Below are positions 61,112-62,807 of a stretch of DNA of 62,807 bases, piece by piece (position 1 is the first letter of the stretch; every line of letters starts with the position of its first letter). The notes under the pieces are model-generated. The model saw only the letters and a program-made list of their open reading frames with translations, ran no database searches and was not told the origin of the DNA. The stretch is from CANDYO01 sp049653745 (GTDB lineage Bacteria > Pseudomonadota > Alphaproteobacteria > Rickettsiales > CANDYO01): assembly GCA_049653745.1 (NCBI GenBank), contig JBASGW010000041.1:1-62807 (forward strand), given 5' to 3'. A program made the position numbers and the translations under genes.

Positions 61112-62807
61112 ATGGATAAAGTAACGTTAAACACCATCTTAAAATCTAAAGATGCCATTAATAATTTAGTACTAAAAAAAGATTTAGAACTTTTGTTATC
61201 TAACAATGAGCACGGCAATATTATTTATAACTATTCTAATTTATCGTTAAAAACATACCAATATTTATTAAGCAGAAATCACATTAAAGCTACAACAATT
61301 CTAAATATAGCCCTTTCTACAGAACCATGTGAAAAGCACGATAAATTATTAGATTTGGCCCTAATAAATAACATAAATTTTGAAACTATGAATTATTTTC
61401 CAGGAAAGTTATCTTTAATAGATTTAGAAAAATGCTTAAACCATGGCTTAAGCATAAATCAAGCAGCAAAATTAATATTATCTTACTCTCACCCATCAAA
61501 TGATGATGATGCAATCTTAAATCAACTAAAATTAGTTGATTATTTGGCTAGAAATGGAGCCAAATTTAGTGAATCTTATTGGATACCTCAATATTTCCCT
61601 AAAAAAACCTATGAGTTCTTATTAAAGCATGGATTAAAAACTCAAACCCTACTTAGAACCTCTATTGAAATAGAAGCCGGTGAAAAACATGATCAATTAT
61701 TAGCTTTAGCCTTAGAAAATAAAATTGACTTTAGTCAAATAGCTTATCTTTTAGATGAGATTTCAATAACAGATTTAAAAAAATGTTTAAAACATGGGTT
61801 AAGCCATGAATTTCTTGTTAAAGAAATTTTGAATAAAACTATGAAAGTTTATGAGCCAGGAAATAATGAATATAGCAAAGCATATTTAACTAAAAAACAA
61901 CTAGAAATTCTAAATATTGCGAGAGATGACGGGATTAGCTTTAACAAAATTTTTCAAGAACTGATAAAAGATAGGCATGTAACTAAAATAAATAGCATTC
62001 AAAAATTATCTATAATTCCAGAAAAAATATTAGAAACATTAATTAAAAACTATTCTTTAAATCCTAGCCTGGTTCTAGAATATTCAATAATTTATGGTAT
62101 AACATCATTAGCAGAATTTGCATTATCTAATAATGCAAACCCAAATTTTACCTCTGAGAAAAATTTAAATTTAATAGCAAGAGCATTAATAGCTAAAAAC
62201 TTGAAGATGGCAGATTTATTAATAGAAAATGGAGCTGTAGCCATTATTAGCATTGAATATTACATAGCTTTATTAAGAGAATTTGATTTTAATTATGCTA
62301 CGAAAGTAATAAAAAAATTTCCTCATCTTTATAGCAGTAATCAATTATATGAAACTTTTAGAGCATTTGGCTTATCTAACTCAGAGACTAGAAATTTTTT
62401 AGATTTGCATGACTTAATGAAAGAATATTTGGAAGCTAAGTCTGGCAATATCACATCCCTTAGTCAAGAAGAGATAAATATACTTGAAGGCATAGTTTCA
62501 CTAAAAAACATAGATGCACTTAAAGAAGTGCAATTTTCTAATAAATATGGCTATGGACCTCTACATTTGAGCATAATTGGTAATCAATATTCCCTTGCAA
62601 CCAACATGATAAGAAATGGATTTGATATCTACAAAAAAACTCATAATAACATTACAGCTTTGCAGCTAATAAAAGAATATGATCTTAATATTGAATTTAT
62701 AAATGAAATTCTAAAAGTTATTGATAATGTAGATGTTCCCCTTATGATGGGAGAAACTTTAGCTGACAAATTAATTACCAATCCATATACCGCAGAACAA
62801 ACAATAG
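61112..62807 (+). CDS. Long ankyrin-type repeat protein (3' end beyond the window)
   Basis: An open frame from ATG 61112 to the last base, at least 565 residues, stop not reached. One clear ankyrin repeat pair lies near the end (YGPLHLSIIGN from about residue 481, then NITALQLIKEYD). Weaker ankyrin-like units run through the whole protein (LADLLIENGA-type helices). Residues 49-123 and 167-240 are a tandem-like duplication: both contain EKHD.LL.LAL, then DL.KCL.HGLS. No signal peptide. No clear SD; the rpsA terminator lies just upstream, so it needs its own promoter. Candidate effector by class. Confidence 0.75.
   Translation, partial: MDKVTLNTILKSKDAINNLVLKKDLELLLSNNEHGNIIYNYSNLSLKTYQYLLSRNHIKATTILNIALSTEPCEKHDKLLDLALINNINFETMNYFPGKLSLIDLEKCLNHGLSINQAAKLILSYSHPSNDDDAILNQLKLVDYLARNGAKFSESYWIPQYFPKKTYEFLLKHGLKTQTLLRTSIEIEAGEKHDQLLALALENKIDFSQIAYLLDEISITDLKKCLKHGLSHEFLVKEILNKTMKVYEPGNNEYSKAYLTKKQLEILNIARDDGISFNKIFQELIKDRHVTKINSIQKLSIIPEKILETLIKNYSLNPSLVLEYSIIYGITSLAEFALSNNANPNFTSEKNLNLIARALIAKNLKMADLLIENGAVAIISIEYYIALLREFDFNYATKVIKKFPHLYSSNQLYETFRAFGLSNSETRNFLDLHDLMKEYLEAKSGNITSLSQEEINILEGIVSLKNIDALKEVQFSNKYGYGPLHLSIIGNQYSLATNMIRNGFDIYKKTHNNITALQLIKEYDLNIEFINEILKVIDNVDVPLMMGETLADKLITNPYTAEQTI

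Noticed and set aside
1..62807. CRISPR arrays, IS elements or rRNA operons
   Set aside because: No regularly spaced direct repeats, transposase genes or rRNA sequence were seen anywhere in the window.

Overview
The window is AT-rich, tightly packed DNA that reads as the chromosome of an obligately intracellular alphaproteobacterium of the order Rickettsiales. It encodes an ATP/ADP translocase (Tlc type), a VirD4 type IV secretion coupling protein, the NtrY/NtrX pair, RpoH, an alphaproteobacterial DksA, a fused IspDF, a PopZ-like polar organiser and at least five ankyrin-repeat proteins. Complete-looking lysine/DAP steps (dapB, dapD), ddl and non-mevalonate isoprenoid genes (ispDF, ispG) suggest a less reduced member than Rickettsia itself, possibly Midichloriaceae-like. 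That placement is an inference from gene content; no rRNA gene is present to test it.

Layout. 1-4.5 kb (minus strand): pyrophosphatase, a 647-residue protein with a SopB/IpgD-type phosphatase signature, and the Kup potassium transporter. 4.7-9 kb: rpoH, a Fic protein, ddl and rph. 9-16 kb: two MFS transporters, a Bem46-type hydrolase, a 524-residue protein with kinase-like motifs apparently inserted between a duplicated hydrolase gene end and an SMR transporter, and an NhaC antiporter. 16-24 kb: a large ankyrin protein, an overlapping set of secreted sulfotransferase, TfoX-domain and PRPP synthetase genes, a SET-domain protein, an ABC-F ATPase and a small ankyrin protein. 24-30 kb: an orphan helical protein, an rRNA methyltransferase/dapB cluster, tRNA-His, MscS, dapD and dksA. 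30-34 kb: an orphan terminase, an ankyrin protein and a second SET protein. 34-39 kb: the ntrY-ntrX-HAD-DUF2155 operon. 39-50 kb: transport and core metabolism (DASS carrier, ispDF, PAP2, Tlc, ispG, phaB, ubiK, lgt, a MidA-type methyltransferase). 50-56 kb: a popZ-ankyrin-virD4 operon, thioesterase, TolC, tRNA-Cys and a CoA-transferase subunit. 56-62.8 kb: two orphan proteins, rpsA and the start of a long ankyrin protein cut off by the window end.

Together the genes describe a cell that imports host ATP (Tlc) and metabolites (DASS, MFS, Kup), still makes peptidoglycan precursors and isoprenoids, and has a type IV secretion coupling protein plus many eukaryote-like candidate effectors: the SopB-like phosphatase, Fic, two SET paralogues, a kinase-like protein, ankyrin proteins and possibly a sulfotransferase. 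The effector-like genes are scattered singly between housekeeping operons. Several carry near-consensus TTGACA promoters of their own.

The most unusual items are the SopB-like phosphatase, the co-transcribed popZ-ankyrin-virD4 set, the paired SET proteins, the secreted sulfotransferase, the kinase-like gene bracketed by a 42-bp direct repeat, and long perfect palindromes near rpoH and ddl. All functions are read from sequence by eye; no database search was possible.
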